This document shows, in pieces, positions 51,747-60,869 of a stretch of 64,000 nt of DNA (position 1 is the first letter of the stretch; each line of letters starts with the position of its first letter). The notes under the pieces were generated by a model, which was not told the origin of the DNA, did not search any database, and saw only the letters and a list, made by a program, of their open reading frames with translations. The stretch is from Candidatus Dechloromonas phosphorivorans. Lineage in GTDB: Bacteria; Pseudomonadota; Gammaproteobacteria; Burkholderiales; Rhodocyclaceae. The stretch spans positions 124,001 to 188,000 of the forward strand of contig JADKBR010000005.1 in the NCBI GenBank assembly GCA_016714975.1. The letters are read 5' to 3'. A program made the translations under genes and the position numbers.

Positions 51747-53876
51747 TCAGTCGACCTTGAAACCAGCAACCGAACCCTTCAGTTCGGAAGCAAGGGCATT
51801 CAATTCGTCAACCGCTTCCGCAGTGCGCTGCGTACCGGCAGTGGTCTGCTCGGTAACGCTCAAAATGCCCTGCATCAACTTGGCCACCTCGGTTGCCGAC
51901 TCAGACTGGTCCTGCGTGGAGGTAGAAATGTTTTCGATCAGTTGCGAAAGGTTGCGCGAAACTTGACCGATCTCCGCCAGCGCCTTACCAGCGGCATCGG
52001 ACAGTTTGGCACCTTCCACCACGCCTTGAGTGGACTGCTCCATGGCCGATACCGCATCATGCGTATCGGTCTGAATGGTCTTGACAATGGCGGCGATCTG
52101 CTTCGTTGCTTCAGCTGAGCGTTCGGCCAGTCGCTGCACTTCTTCGGCAACCACCGTGAAGCCGCGACCTGCGTCACCGGCCGAAGCCGCCTGGATGGCC
52201 GCATTCAGTGCGAGCACGTTGGTTTGTTCGGTGATGTCCGAGATCAGCTCGACGATTTCGCCGATCTCCTGCGAGCTTTCGCCCAAGCGCTTGATCCGCT
52301 TCGATGTCTCCTGGATCTGGTTACGGATTTCGTTCATGCCCCGGATGGAATCCTCAACCGCCTGCGTACCCTTCTCGGCAGCAGCAAGCGACTGGCGAGC
52401 CACTTGGGCTGATTGGGTCGCGTCGCGCGAGACCTCGCTCATCGATCGTGCCATGTGCAATGCTGACTGGCCGGCATCCTGAATTTCACGGGCCTGTTTC
52501 TCGGCCGCTGTCAGCAGTTCGGCAGAAGTCTGGCGGGCGGTCGCGGTCGCCGTGCTCACCTGGTTAGACGCATCATTGATCCGTCCGACCAGCAGACGAA
52601 GTTCCTCAATGGTGTAGTTGATCGAGTCGGCAATGGCGCCTGTGATGTTCTCGGTCACCGTCGCGTTGGTGGTCAGGTCGCCGTCGGCCAAGTCGCCCAG
52701 TTCGTTCATCAACTGCAGGATAGCGTCCTGGTTCTCGCGATTGCTTCGCTCCGAGGCCTGGCGTTGCAATTCAGCGTCCTCACCAAGACGCCTGGTGTCA
52801 TCGAGATAGATTTTGGCCAATAACGCGAGGGTGGCGACAACCAGCACGACAAGCACGAGCAGCAGCACGATAAAGAACCCGCGCCCACTCAGTTCCTCCT
52901 GGTAGCCGACCGCCAGATCGTCTGTCGCCTTCAGCAGCGCTTCACTTCCGCGGAAGATACGGGCGCCCGCCTGCTTGGAGAGAACCAGTGGCTGCATGTT
53001 GCCGAGAATGCTGCCAATGGCCGCCTGGTATGACTTGAAGGCTTTGTCGAGTTCACTCAGCTTTTCGCGCAGGTCGGAATCGCTGCTGCCCTTGCTCAGT
53101 CCTTGAAGAATGTCACGGAAGGCATTGGTATCCTTGCCGAGCAAGAAAGTCACCTCGGGGTTGATTTCGTCACCAACAAGAAGCGCCGAGGCGTTCTTGG
53201 CAATCCGTTGGGTCAGCATGACCAGCTGGTTGGCGGAGGCAATTTCGCGTGATCCGGCACCGGCTTGCAGCTTGAGGGCGGCGACCTGCTCAGCCAGTTC
53301 GAGTACCACTGGGTTCTCGGTATCGATGATTGCCACACTCTTGCCCAGTGCGATCAGGTTGTTCTCCTGACCGATCACGGTAATAGCATCCTTGTCGGTT
53401 TCCGCCCAGACCTTGGTCAGGCTTTCAAGTTGCGTTTGAACAGCCGTCGGCGACGCGGGTACGCTGGTGCCAACGATCTCGCCACCCGTAGTCAGCCGCT
53501 CCAGCAAGCGGCTGAAAGTCTCGCGGGAATCCTTAAGTTGCGTAAAGGCAACCGGATTGCCCTGCAGTGCCAGCGTGGAAGCTTTGGCCAGTCGTTGCGA
53601 AAGCATGCGCATTTCGCCGGAGGCTGCGACGTAAGCAGTCCCGTACGTGGAACTTCGGTTGTTGGAGAAGACCAAAATGGCAATGGCGAGCAACAAGAGC
53701 AAAAACAGGCCGCCAAGAAACTTCATCTGCCAGACAACTGACTTCTGCGCAAAAGCCTTTGGCAACCAGGGTAACGTGCCACCAAGGGGGGCCGCCAAGG
53801 GATCTTCCGACACCGTCATCGGCCCTTCCTTGCCTTCGCCGCCACCAAGACCAAGGTTCTTCAAGCTAAATGCCAT
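51747..53876 (-). CDS. pilJ: Twitching motility methyl-accepting chemotaxis protein PilJ
   Basis: A 709-residue receptor. An N-terminal membrane segment (FLGGLFLLLLLAIAILVFS) at residues 53-71, a long periplasmic helical PilJ domain with two modules (TYVAASGEMRMLSQRLAKAS-like and NQLVMLTQRIAKNASALL), a second membrane segment near 330 and a cytoplasmic signalling tip EQTNVLALNAAIQAASAGD near 595. It relays surface signals to ChpA through PilI. The 20-base gap to chpA and order pilGHIJ-chpA show one operon. Confidence 0.95.
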   Translation of the reverse strand: MAFSLKNLGLGGGEGKEGPMTVSEDPLAAPLGGTLPWLPKAFAQKSVVWQMKFLGGLFLLLLLAIAILVFSNNRSSTYGTAYVAASGEMRMLSQRLAKASTLALQGNPVAFTQLKDSRETFSRLLERLTTGGEIVGTSVPASPTAVQTQLESLTKVWAETDKDAITVIGQENNLIALGKSVAIIDTENPVVLELAEQVAALKLQAGAGSREIASANQLVMLTQRIAKNASALLVGDEINPEVTFLLGKDTNAFRDILQGLSKGSSDSDLREKLSELDKAFKSYQAAIGSILGNMQPLVLSKQAGARIFRGSEALLKATDDLAVGYQEELSGRGFFIVLLLVLVVLVVATLALLAKIYLDDTRRLGEDAELQRQASERSNRENQDAILQLMNELGDLADGDLTTNATVTENITGAIADSINYTIEELRLLVGRINDASNQVSTATATARQTSAELLTAAEKQAREIQDAGQSALHMARSMSEVSRDATQSAQVARQSLAAAEKGTQAVEDSIRGMNEIRNQIQETSKRIKRLGESSQEIGEIVELISDITEQTNVLALNAAIQAASAGDAGRGFTVVAEEVQRLAERSAEATKQIAAIVKTIQTDTHDAVSAMEQSTQGVVEGAKLSDAAGKALAEIGQVSRNLSQLIENISTSTQDQSESATEVAKLMQGILSVTEQTTAGTQRTAEAVDELNALASELKGSVAGFKVD

Positions 53877-53906
53877 GTATGTTCTCCCCCCCGGGGTCCG
53901 GGAAAA

Positions 53907-54419
53907 TCAGACCCCAATATTCATGAAATCATTGTCGGCAAGCAGGTCGCTCACAGAGAGTTTTCGCCAGATAACGCGCTGGCTGTCAGAAAAGCGGGCC
54001 GCGCCCCAAGCTGGCGCCGCCGGATCGACTGGTTCAGCGACGAAATCGTCGGGGGCTTTCAGGCCCAGCATGCCGGTGACCAGCAGCGCTGCATTGGCGC
54101 CGTATTTGCTGCCAATCAACAAAAGACGGGTATGGTTGTTCTGTGGTGTTGGCGCGCCCCCACAAAAGACCGAGAAGTCGACCACGGCATAAAGATTGCC
54201 GCGGATATTGGCGATACCCGCAAACCAGATCCGTGTCAGTGGAACGGGGGTCAGTTTCAGCGCCTGGACGATCTCGCCGCTATCGGACAGATCGACAAGC
54301 CAATTGTCATCGCCAGCCCTCACGCCTAGCCACGAGGAGGCGACGCCCCCCTGCGCCGCGTCCTTGAGACGCCCCGAAAGGTACTCCTGGAAACCACGAA
54401 GACTTGTTTTCTTTGCCAT
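53907..54419 (-). CDS. pilI: CheW-like adaptor PilI
   Basis: A 170-residue CheW-domain protein coupling PilJ to ChpA. Recognisable parts are SWLGVRAGDDNWLVDLSDSG, LKLTPVPLTRIWFAGIANIRG and NLYAVVDFSVFCG; the last pair is the standard CheW strand pattern. It follows pilH by five bases. Confidence 0.92.
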   Translation of the reverse strand: MAKKTSLRGFQEYLSGRLKDAAQGGVASSWLGVRAGDDNWLVDLSDSGEIVQALKLTPVPLTRIWFAGIANIRGNLYAVVDFSVFCGGAPTPQNNHTRLLLIGSKYGANAALLVTGMLGLKAPDDFVAEPVDPAAPAWGAARFSDSQRVIWRKLSVSDLLADNDFMNIGV

Positions 54420-54424
54420 CAGGA

Positions 54425-54790
54425 TCAGCGCAACTCAGCAATTTTCTTGAGCAGTTCTTCCCGATTTACCGGCTTGACGATATAGTCCGCGGCGCCCTGC
54501 CGCAAACCCCATATCTTGTCAGTCTCCTGCCCCTTCGAGGTGCAGACGATGACCGGGATATGCCGGGTTTCCTCGTCGCGCGTCAAGGTGCGCGTAGCCT
54601 GGAAGCCGTTGAGCCCTGGCATCACGACGTCCATCAGGATCAAGTCCGGTTTTGTCGACTTGGCCTTGGCAATTCCTTCCTCGCCGTTCTCGGCAGTGGT
54701 CACCTGATAGCCGGCCTTGGACAGAATATCTCCCAAGAAAAACCTCTCTGTCGGGGAGTCGTCAATGACGAGAATGTTTTTGACGGGCAT
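54425..54790 (-). CDS. pilH: Response regulator PilH
   Basis: A 121-residue single receiver domain: ILVIDDSPTERFFLGDIL, DLILMDVVMPGLNGFQATR (phospho-Asp) near residue 53, VIVCTSKGQETDK and YIVKPVNREELLKKI. PilH is a ChpA phosphate acceptor modulating PilU/PilT retraction. The ATG at 54790 is preferred to an in-frame extension reaching 54847, which is Arg/Pro-rich. It lies 16 bases after pilG. Confidence 0.94.
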   Translation of the reverse strand: MPVKNILVIDDSPTERFFLGDILSKAGYQVTTAENGEEGIAKAKSTKPDLILMDVVMPGLNGFQATRTLTRDEETRHIPVIVCTSKGQETDKIWGLRQGAADYIVKPVNREELLKKIAELR

Positions 54791-54806
54791 TGTTTCTCCA
54801 GCGATA

Positions 54807-55214
54807 TTAGGGGGTTTCGGAGGCCGACGGGAAGGCAAACGTTGCAACGGTCTGCAACAGGCTTTCTTTGGTAAAAGGCTTGGTAAGGTACTGGTCGGAC
54901 CCCACCATGCGACCTCGGGCTCGATCGAACAAACCGTCCTTGGACGACAGCATGATGACGGGCGTGGACTTGAAACGTGCGTTCTTCTTGATCAGGGAAC
55001 AGGTCTGATAACCATCGAGACGCGGCATCATGATGTCGCAGAAGATGACTTTGGGCTGATGATCGGCGATCTTGGCCAGCGCGTCGAACCCGTCTTCTGC
55101 GAGGATGACCTGACAACCGGCCTGCACGAGAAATATCTCTGCGCTTCGCCGGATCGTATTGCTGTCGTCAATGATCATAACTTTGACGTCGCGTAGTTTT
55201 GACGGATCAACCAA
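54807..55214 (-). CDS. pilG: Response regulator PilG
   Basis: A 135-residue receiver: VMIIDDSNTIRRSAEIFL, KVIFCDIMMPRLDGYQTC (phospho-Asp near residue 59), VIMLSSKDGLFDRARGRMVG and YLTKPFTKESLLQTV. PilG promotes pilus extension and cAMP signalling in Pseudomonas. First gene of the operon, 60 bases after rubredoxin on the same strand. Confidence 0.94.
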   Translation of the reverse strand: MVDPSKLRDVKVMIIDDSNTIRRSAEIFLVQAGCQVILAEDGFDALAKIADHQPKVIFCDIMMPRLDGYQTCSLIKKNARFKSTPVIMLSSKDGLFDRARGRMVGSDQYLTKPFTKESLLQTVATFAFPSASETP

Positions 55215-55274
55215 CGAAATCCCCTCCTTCCTCGTCGGGAAGCCATACCAATGTTCAGCGATACTACACGATTC

Positions 55275-55457
55275 TCAAAACTCCACCATCTCGAAATCGG
55301 ACTTCCGCGCCCCGCATTCGGGGCACACCCAGTTCATCGGTACGTCTTCCCAGCGGGTTCCTGGCGGAATGCCCTCGGTGGGAAGACCCATTGCCTCATC
55401 ATAAATGAGACCGCAGATCAGGCACATCCATGTCTTGCCATTTGTTTCGCTGTTCAT
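55275..55457 (-). CDS. rubA: Rubredoxin
   Basis: A 60-residue one-iron protein with both cysteine pairs, WMCLICGLIYDEAMG and WVCPECGARKSDFEMVE, and the conserved GIPPGTRWEDVP between them. It carries single electrons at low potential; partners are unknown. Rubredoxin beside pilG is a common order in betaproteobacteria. The ATG at 55457 fits; longer in-frame starts would run into the divergent thiD promoter region. Confidence 0.94.
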   Translation of the reverse strand: MNSETNGKTWMCLICGLIYDEAMGLPTEGIPPGTRWEDVPMNWVCPECGARKSDFEMVEF

Positions 55458-55545
55458 GTGGCGGTCGTTGCTGTCAGTGGGATTCGGATAAAATTCAGCG
55501 AATCTTACCCAAACGCCGTTTGGTGCGCCATGCCCACGGCACTTC

Positions 55546-56409
55546 ATGACCATCGGAAACCCCACCCCGCAGCTTGTTCTCGTCTTCGCCGCCAGCGATC
55601 CCAGCGCCGGCGCCGGCATTCAGGCGGACATCCTGACACTGGCCAGCCTCGGTTGCCATCCCCTGTCGGCTCTGACCGCCATTACCGTTCAAGACACGGT
55701 CGGGGTCGATAGCGTGCATCCGATCGACGCCGGCCTCGTAGAGCGCCAGGCAAGAACGCTGCTCGCGGACATGCGGGTCGAGGCGTTCAAGATTGGCGTC
55801 TTGGGCAGTGTTGAGAACGTTGTCGCTGTCGCCCATATTGTTGCAGACTATCCTGACATTCCCGTCGTCTTCGACCCGGTTCTGACCTCTGGGCGCGGTG
55901 ACGATTTCTCGGGTGAAGGGATCATGTCGGCGATGTGCGAATTCCTGTTGCCGCGGACCACGGTACTGACTCCGAACGCCCCCGAGGCGAGGCGGCTTGC
56001 CGGATGCCGGGCCGACGAAGACGAGTCCGGGATCGATCTCTGCGCGCAACGCCTGATCGCGATGGGCGCGCAGTACGTCCTGATCACCGGAACGCACGAA
56101 AATACCCCGGAAGTTATCAATACCCTGTACGGGCGAGACGGCGTGCTTCGCCGTGACTGCTGGGATCGCCTGCCCGGGAGCTATCACGGTTCGGGATGTA
56201 CCCTGGCTTCGACAATCGCCGGCTATCTCGCCGGCGGCGCCAGCGTCGACGATGCGGTGCGCGATGCGCAGGACTACACGTGGCAGACACTCGCCAACGG
56301 CTTCCAGCCCGGCAGGGGGCAGTTCATTCCGGATCGCTTCTTCCGGGCCCGCAGCGACGGCGACAAGGCCGAGATGAGCCGAGTTGGAGGCCATGGCGAT
56401 GGCCGGTAA
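55546..56409 (+). CDS. thiD: Hydroxymethylpyrimidine (phosphate) kinase ThiD
   Basis: A 287-residue ribokinase-fold enzyme phosphorylating HMP and HMP-P for thiamine. FAASDPSAGAGIQADILTL at the start is the substrate-binding signature; VFDPVLTSGRGDDFSG, TPNAPEARRL and the catalytic YHGSGCTLASTIAGYLAGG near 210 follow. The C-terminus beyond residue 265 extends past the usual end and overlaps the thiE start. No TPP riboswitch is visible in the 88 bases before the gene. Confidence 0.94.
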   Translation: MTIGNPTPQLVLVFAASDPSAGAGIQADILTLASLGCHPLSALTAITVQDTVGVDSVHPIDAGLVERQARTLLADMRVEAFKIGVLGSVENVVAVAHIVADYPDIPVVFDPVLTSGRGDDFSGEGIMSAMCEFLLPRTTVLTPNAPEARRLAGCRADEDESGIDLCAQRLIAMGAQYVLITGTHENTPEVINTLYGRDGVLRRDCWDRLPGSYHGSGCTLASTIAGYLAGGASVDDAVRDAQDYTWQTLANGFQPGRGQFIPDRFFRARSDGDKAEMSRVGGHGDGR

Positions 56410-57031
56410 GTTGCGCGGCCTCTACGCCATTACGCCGGAACGCCGTGACCGCGCCCGCCTGCTGGCCGATGTCGAAGCCGCGCTGCTTGGCGGTTGCCGC
56501 CTGGTGCAATACCGCGACAAGACCAGCGCTGCCCCCGAGCGCCTCGCCCGTGCCCACGCCTTGCGTCTGCTTACGCTGCGCTACAACGCGAGGCTGCTGA
56601 TCAACGACGACATGGCGTTGACCTTTCTGGTCAAGGCCGATGGCATTCACCTTGGCAGGGACGACGGCAACCTGGTCGCCGCCCGCGCCATTCTAGGGCC
56701 CGACAGGCTGCTCGGCGCCTCCTGCTATGCCGATTTCCCGGTGGCGCGCAAGGCCGCCGCCGCTGGCGCCGACTACGTCGCTTTCGGCGCCGTCTTTCCA
56801 TCGCTCACCAAGCCGAATGCAGTGCCTGCTGCGGTCGACCTGTTTTCACAGGCCAAAACCACGTTGGCCGCGTCCTGCTGCGCCATCGGCGGCATCACGC
56901 TCGACAATGCACCAACCCTGATTGCTGCCGGCGCCGACCTGCTCGCTGTGATCAGCGACCTGTTCAACGCGCCGGACATCACGGCCCGCGCTGCCGCCTA
57001 CCAACACCTGTTCGAGGAACCACGCGCATGA
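56399..57031 (+). CDS. thiE: Thiamine phosphate synthase ThiE
   Basis: A 210-residue TIM-barrel enzyme joining HMP-PP and thiazole phosphate. RGLYAITPERRDRARLL, VQYRDKTSAAPERLARA, LLINDDMALTFLVKADGIHLG and YVAFGAVFPSLTKPNA are typical; AIGGITLDNAPTLI near 170 binds phosphate. ATG 56399 is chosen because GGAGG at 56386 lies eight bases before it; ATG 56393 is too close. It overlaps thiD by 11 bases and hemL by four. Confidence 0.93.
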   Translation: MAGKLRGLYAITPERRDRARLLADVEAALLGGCRLVQYRDKTSAAPERLARAHALRLLTLRYNARLLINDDMALTFLVKADGIHLGRDDGNLVAARAILGPDRLLGASCYADFPVARKAAAAGADYVAFGAVFPSLTKPNAVPAAVDLFSQAKTTLAASCCAIGGITLDNAPTLIAAGADLLAVISDLFNAPDITARAAAYQHLFEEPRA

Positions 57032-58312
57032 CCACACGCAACCAGCAGCTATTCGAACGCGCCCAGCGCCACATCCCCGGCGGCGTCAATTCGCCGGTGC
57101 GCGCCTTCCGTTCGGTCGGCGGCACGCCATGCTTCTTCCAGAAGGGTGTCGGCCCGCGCGTTCAGGATGCCGACGGCAAGTGGTATCTCGACTACGTCGG
57201 CTCCTGGGGTCCGCTGATACTCGGCCATGCCCACCCGGAAGTCGTTTCCGCCGTTCAGGCTGCCGCCGTCGATGGCCTGACTTTCGGTGCGCCGACCGAA
57301 CGCGAAGTCGAAATCGCCGACCTGTTGTGCGAACTCGTCCCGTCAATGGACATGGTCCGACTCGTCTCATCCGGTACCGAAGCGACGATGAGCGCCATTC
57401 GCCTGGCGCGCGGTTACACCGGGCGCGACGTGCTGATCAAGTTCGAAGGCTGTTACCACGGCCATTCCGATAGTCTGCTGGTCAAGGCCGGTTCCGGCGC
57501 GCTGACCTTCGGCAACCCCTCATCCGCCGGCGTTCCCGCCGATCTCGCGCAGCACACCATGGTCCTTGCCTACAATGATCCGCAACAACTCGCCGATGCC
57601 TTTTCCCGACATGGCGACAGGATCGCCGCCGTCATCGTCGAGCCGGTCGTGGGCAACATGAACCTGATCGTGCCGACCGCCGAATTTCTCGGGGCCATGC
57701 GCGAACTGACCGCGCAGAACGGCGCGGTGCTGATCTTCGACGAGGTGATGACCGGCTTCCGCGTTGGCCTGAACAGCGCCCAGGGCCTCTATGGCATCAC
57801 GCCCGACTTGTCCACCTTCGGCAAGGTGGTCGGCGGCGGCATGCCGCTCGGGGCCTTCGGCGGCAGACGCGAGATCATGGAACAGATCGCCCCGCTTGGT
57901 CCCGTCTATCAGGCCGGTACGCTGTCCGGCAACCCGGTGGCGGTGGCGGCCGGCCTGGCGACGCTCAAGCTGGTTCAGGAAAAAGGCTTCTACGAGGCGT
58001 TGACCGCAGCGACCAGGGCGCTTTGCGACGGTCTGGCCGGAGCCGCGCGCAAGCACGGCATCGCCTTCGCCGCGCAGAACGTCGGCGGCATGTTCGGCCT
58101 CTACTTTGCCGAGGCACTGCCCGGCGACCTACGACGCGGTGCTGGCCTGCGACAAGGAAGCCTTCAACCGCTTCTTCCACGCCATGCTCGACGCCGGCCA
58201 CTACTTCGCGCCATCCGCTTTCGAAGCCGGGTTCGTTTCGGCGGCGCATTCCGCTACCGATATCGCGGCGACCATCGCCGCGGCCGACATGTATTTTGCG
58301 GCAACGACGTGA
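57028..58312 (+). CDS. hemL: Glutamate-1-semialdehyde 2,1-aminomutase HemL, frameshifted
   Basis: A PLP enzyme making 5-aminolevulinate in the C5 haem pathway. PGGVNSPVRAFRSVGG near the start, VSSGTEATMSAIRLARG, FEGCYHGHSDSLLVKAG, LIFDEVMTGFRV and the lysine region STFGKVVGGGMPLGAFGG are all normal. At 58120-58122 a CCC run seems one base too long: the frame up to FGLYFAEALP should continue as ATYDAVLACDKEAFNRFFHA in the next frame, ending at TGA 58312. Without the extra base the protein is 427 residues, the usual size. As read, the frame runs on through the next gene. HemL is normally essential, so a sequence error is the likelier explanation. Confidence 0.9.
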
Positions 58313-58650
58313 GCACCGGCTTCGCTTGGGTAGTCCTGTTCTTCGCCGGCCTCTGCGAGATCGGCTGGGCGGTCGGGCTCAAATACACCGCCGGTTTCAG
58401 CCGCCTGTGGCCGAGCGTGGCGACGGTCGCGGCGATGCTCGTCAGCATCGTCCTGCTCGGCTGGTCACTGAAGGTGCTGCCGCTGGGGACCGCCTACGCG
58501 GTATGGACCGGCATCGGCGCGGTCGGCACCGCCGTCCTCGGCATGCTGCTGTTCGGCGAGCCGCGCGAGGCCGCCCGGTTGGCCTGCATCGCACTGATCG
58601 TCGCCGGCATCGTCGGGCTGAAGCTGGTCACCCCGGACGGCGGTGGCTGA
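58309..58650 (+). CDS. SMR-family exporter, Gdx/SugE-like
   Basis: A 113-residue four-span small multidrug resistance protein. The proton-coupling glutamate is in FFAGLCEIGWAVGLKYTAGF near residue 15; TAYAVWTGIGAVGTAVLGMLLFGEP near 60-85 is the second family mark. WAVGLKYT with GFSR matches guanidinium exporters (Gdx/SugE) better than EmrE. The GTG at 58309 overlaps the hemL stop as GTGA, so no guanidine riboswitch precedes it. Substrate assignment is inference. Confidence 0.85.
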   Translation: MSTGFAWVVLFFAGLCEIGWAVGLKYTAGFSRLWPSVATVAAMLVSIVLLGWSLKVLPLGTAYAVWTGIGAVGTAVLGMLLFGEPREAARLACIALIVAGIVGLKLVTPDGGG

Positions 58651-58724
58651 TCGCCTGGGCGGCGAGCCGCCGATCCGCGTCGGGCTTGCCAGCAACTGCC
58701 TTGCGGTACTTACCCGATAGAGGA

Positions 58725-60122
58725 TCAGGCGCTCTTGCTGACGACCGCTCTCGGACGCTTGGGCTGACGCTTCTCGAAATGGCGCAGGCCAAAGAACATG
58801 ATGCCTCCGACCAGCATCACGAAGGCCGTAAAAAACACGTAGGCAAGCCACATCGGCCACTCGAATGCCGTCGCCATCGTCGAGAACTCGGACATGCCGC
58901 CCATGCCGGCGAGAACATTGATCGGCATGAAGACGACGCTGAGAATCGTCAGCCGTTCGATCTTCTTGTTGGCGTTGATGTTGATCGCACTGTCCGTGGC
59001 ATCCATCAGGAAGTTGATCTTGTTGAACAGGAAAGCTGTATGGCCATCCAGAGAATCGATGTCGCGCAGAATCTCGCGGACATCGGAGAGCTGAACCTCC
59101 GACAGCAACTTGCCACGCATCAGGAAGGACAGGGCGCGCCGGGTATCCAGCACGCTGCGGCGGGTACGGCCGTTGATGTCCTCGGCCTCGGCGACGCCAG
59201 CCAGGATCTGTGACGCTTCAACGTCGGTAATCGCTGACCGCAGTACCTGAGTGCCGACTTGCTCCAGTTCGCCATAGACGCCCTCGAGGGCATTCGCCGA
59301 GTACTCCACATCGGCGGCGTAGAGGTCGAGCAGGACGTCCGTACCGGACTTTACATAACCCGGCTGACTGCGGGCGCGCAGTCTTTGCAGGCGAAAGACC
59401 GGCAGTTCCTCGCTGCGCACCGAAAAAAGGATGTCGTTGTGCACGATGAAGGCAACCGCCACGTTGCGTGACCCCGCGTCGAGATCGAGGAGGAAGTCGG
59501 ACCGCATGTGGACTTCGCCGTTGTCCTCGACGTAGTAGCGCGCACTGGACTCCAGGTCAGTCAAGTCTTCCGGGTCCGGGATTTCCAGCCCGTAGTGCTT
59601 GCCGACCCAGTTGCGCACGCGCGCCGTCGGCGCGACCAGATCGACCCAGATCGGTTTGATGTTGGCGAACAGGGCCGGGCGATCGACGGTAACCTGACGG
59701 AGACGGCCATTGTGCAGTTCGAAGGCGTTGACCATGACCTTGCTGCTGGTGTGCTGGCCGTCGCCGATGAGTTCTTCGGCAACGTCCTCGGCCAGCAGAT
59801 CGAGAATGCCGTCCAGGCGATCCTCGGCGATCTCCTTCCAGGCTATTGCGCGATCGTCTTCCGGCAGAGCGCTGAGGATGACTGCGACCGCCACGGTCGG
59901 CAGGCCGGCGAGAAAGGTTCGCAGCCGAAACCTGTGCTCGCGTTGCAGGCCGTCCAGTAATTCCTGGCGGGGACCCTCCTGGTTCCGGGTTTCTTCCTCG
60001 TAGACACGAATCTTGGCCACCAGGTCGTGGACTTGGGCGAGATCGTCCTTGACTTCGTTGGCATTGGCATCGGCTTCGGTCAGATCTTCGTTGGCGTCGG
60101 TGTGATGGCTTTGTTGGTTCAT
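58725..60122 (-). CDS. CorA-like divalent cation transporter with altered GMN motif
   Basis: A 465-residue protein. Residues about 50-120 (LLDGLQREHRFRLRTFLAGL, LPEDDRAIAWKEIAEDRLDG) resemble the MgtE N-terminal helical domain; a CorA alpha/beta and long helix region follows. The C-terminus has the two CorA membrane segments, LSVVFMPINVLAGMGGMSEF and AYVFFTAFVMLVGGIMFF. The selectivity motif YGMN reads GGMS here. CorA channels move Mg, Co or Ni; loss of the Asn suggests altered selectivity or an uncommon subfamily. Isolated on its transcript side but 37 bases from kdpE on the same strand. Confidence 0.82.
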   Translation of the reverse strand: MNQQSHHTDANEDLTEADANANEVKDDLAQVHDLVAKIRVYEEETRNQEGPRQELLDGLQREHRFRLRTFLAGLPTVAVAVILSALPEDDRAIAWKEIAEDRLDGILDLLAEDVAEELIGDGQHTSSKVMVNAFELHNGRLRQVTVDRPALFANIKPIWVDLVAPTARVRNWVGKHYGLEIPDPEDLTDLESSARYYVEDNGEVHMRSDFLLDLDAGSRNVAVAFIVHNDILFSVRSEELPVFRLQRLRARSQPGYVKSGTDVLLDLYAADVEYSANALEGVYGELEQVGTQVLRSAITDVEASQILAGVAEAEDINGRTRRSVLDTRRALSFLMRGKLLSEVQLSDVREILRDIDSLDGHTAFLFNKINFLMDATDSAININANKKIERLTILSVVFMPINVLAGMGGMSEFSTMATAFEWPMWLAYVFFTAFVMLVGGIMFFGLRHFEKRQPKRPRAVVSKSA

Positions 60123-60158
60123 GATGCAGATGCTCCTTGCGGCAAATCGGGCAATGAT

Positions 60159-60869
60159 CTAGCGCCCTGTCGGTTGCAGTTGAAAACGGTAGCCGACGCC
60201 GGTTTCGGTCAGGATGTGACGCGGACGGGCCGGATCGGCCTCCAGTTTCTGCCGGAGACGTCCGACATAGACCCGGAGGTAGTGGTCCTTCTCGCGGTTG
60301 GCGGGACCCCATATCTTGTCCATCAGAAAGTGGTGGGTCAGGACGCGGCCGGGATTGATCAATAGCTGGACGAGCAGATTATACTCGAGCGGCGTCAGAT
60401 GAACTTCGACGCCGGCGCGCCGGATGTTGCGCCGGACAAGGTCTACCTCGACATCGCCAAACGCATGCAGGGCGCCGGCGCCGGCATCGCTTTGCATCTG
60501 GCTCCGGCGCAGCATGGCCCGGACGCGCGCGCGCAGTTCGCCGATGCCGAACGGCTTGGTCAGGTAATCATCGGCGCCGGCGTCGAGGGCGGCGATCTTG
60601 TCTGACTCGTCGGTGCGCGCTGAAAGAACGAGGACGGGAACGGCCGACCACACGCGAAGCTCCCGGATGAAGTCGACACCGTCACGGTCCGGGAGCCCGA
60701 GGTCCAGGACCACCAGGTCCGGTCGCTCGCGGGCTGCCAGGTCGAGACCCTGGGCGACCGATCCGGCCTCGCTCGCCCGGCATGATTCGTCGCGAAGCGC
60801 GCTGCAGACGAAGCGCCGGATCTGCGGCTCGTCCTCGACGACCAGCGCGAGAGGCGATTGCGTATTCAT
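60159..60869 (-). CDS. kdpE: KdpE-like OmpR-family response regulator
   Basis: A 236-residue regulator: receiver LVVEDEPQIRRFVCSAL with DLVVLDLGLPDRDGVDFI (phospho-Asp) and a winged-helix DNA-binding domain VHLTPLEYNLLVQLLINPGR with DHYLRVYVGRLRQKLE. The sequence is strongly KdpE-like. No kdpFABC genes are in the window. It overlaps the kinase gene by four bases and is followed on the same strand by the CorA-like gene, which it may control. The ATG at 60869 is used. Confidence 0.87.
   Translation of the reverse strand: MNTQSPLALVVEDEPQIRRFVCSALRDESCRASEAGSVAQGLDLAARERPDLVVLDLGLPDRDGVDFIRELRVWSAVPVLVLSARTDESDKIAALDAGADDYLTKPFGIGELRARVRAMLRRSQMQSDAGAGALHAFGDVEVDLVRRNIRRAGVEVHLTPLEYNLLVQLLINPGRVLTHHFLMDKIWGPANREKDHYLRVYVGRLRQKLEADPARPRHILTETGVGYRFQLQPTGR

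Noticed and set aside
55458..55545. TPP riboswitch or clear promoter ahead of thiD
   Set aside because: The 88-base gap lacks the thi-box core. A TTGCTG/TAAAAT pair has only 15-base spacing and was too weak to list.
56494..58650. A continuous 718-codon frame that would fuse HemL to an SMR transporter
   Set aside because: Its first third lies in the wrong frame of thiE, and its HemL part goes out of family frame at 58120. The fusion is an artefact of one extra base.
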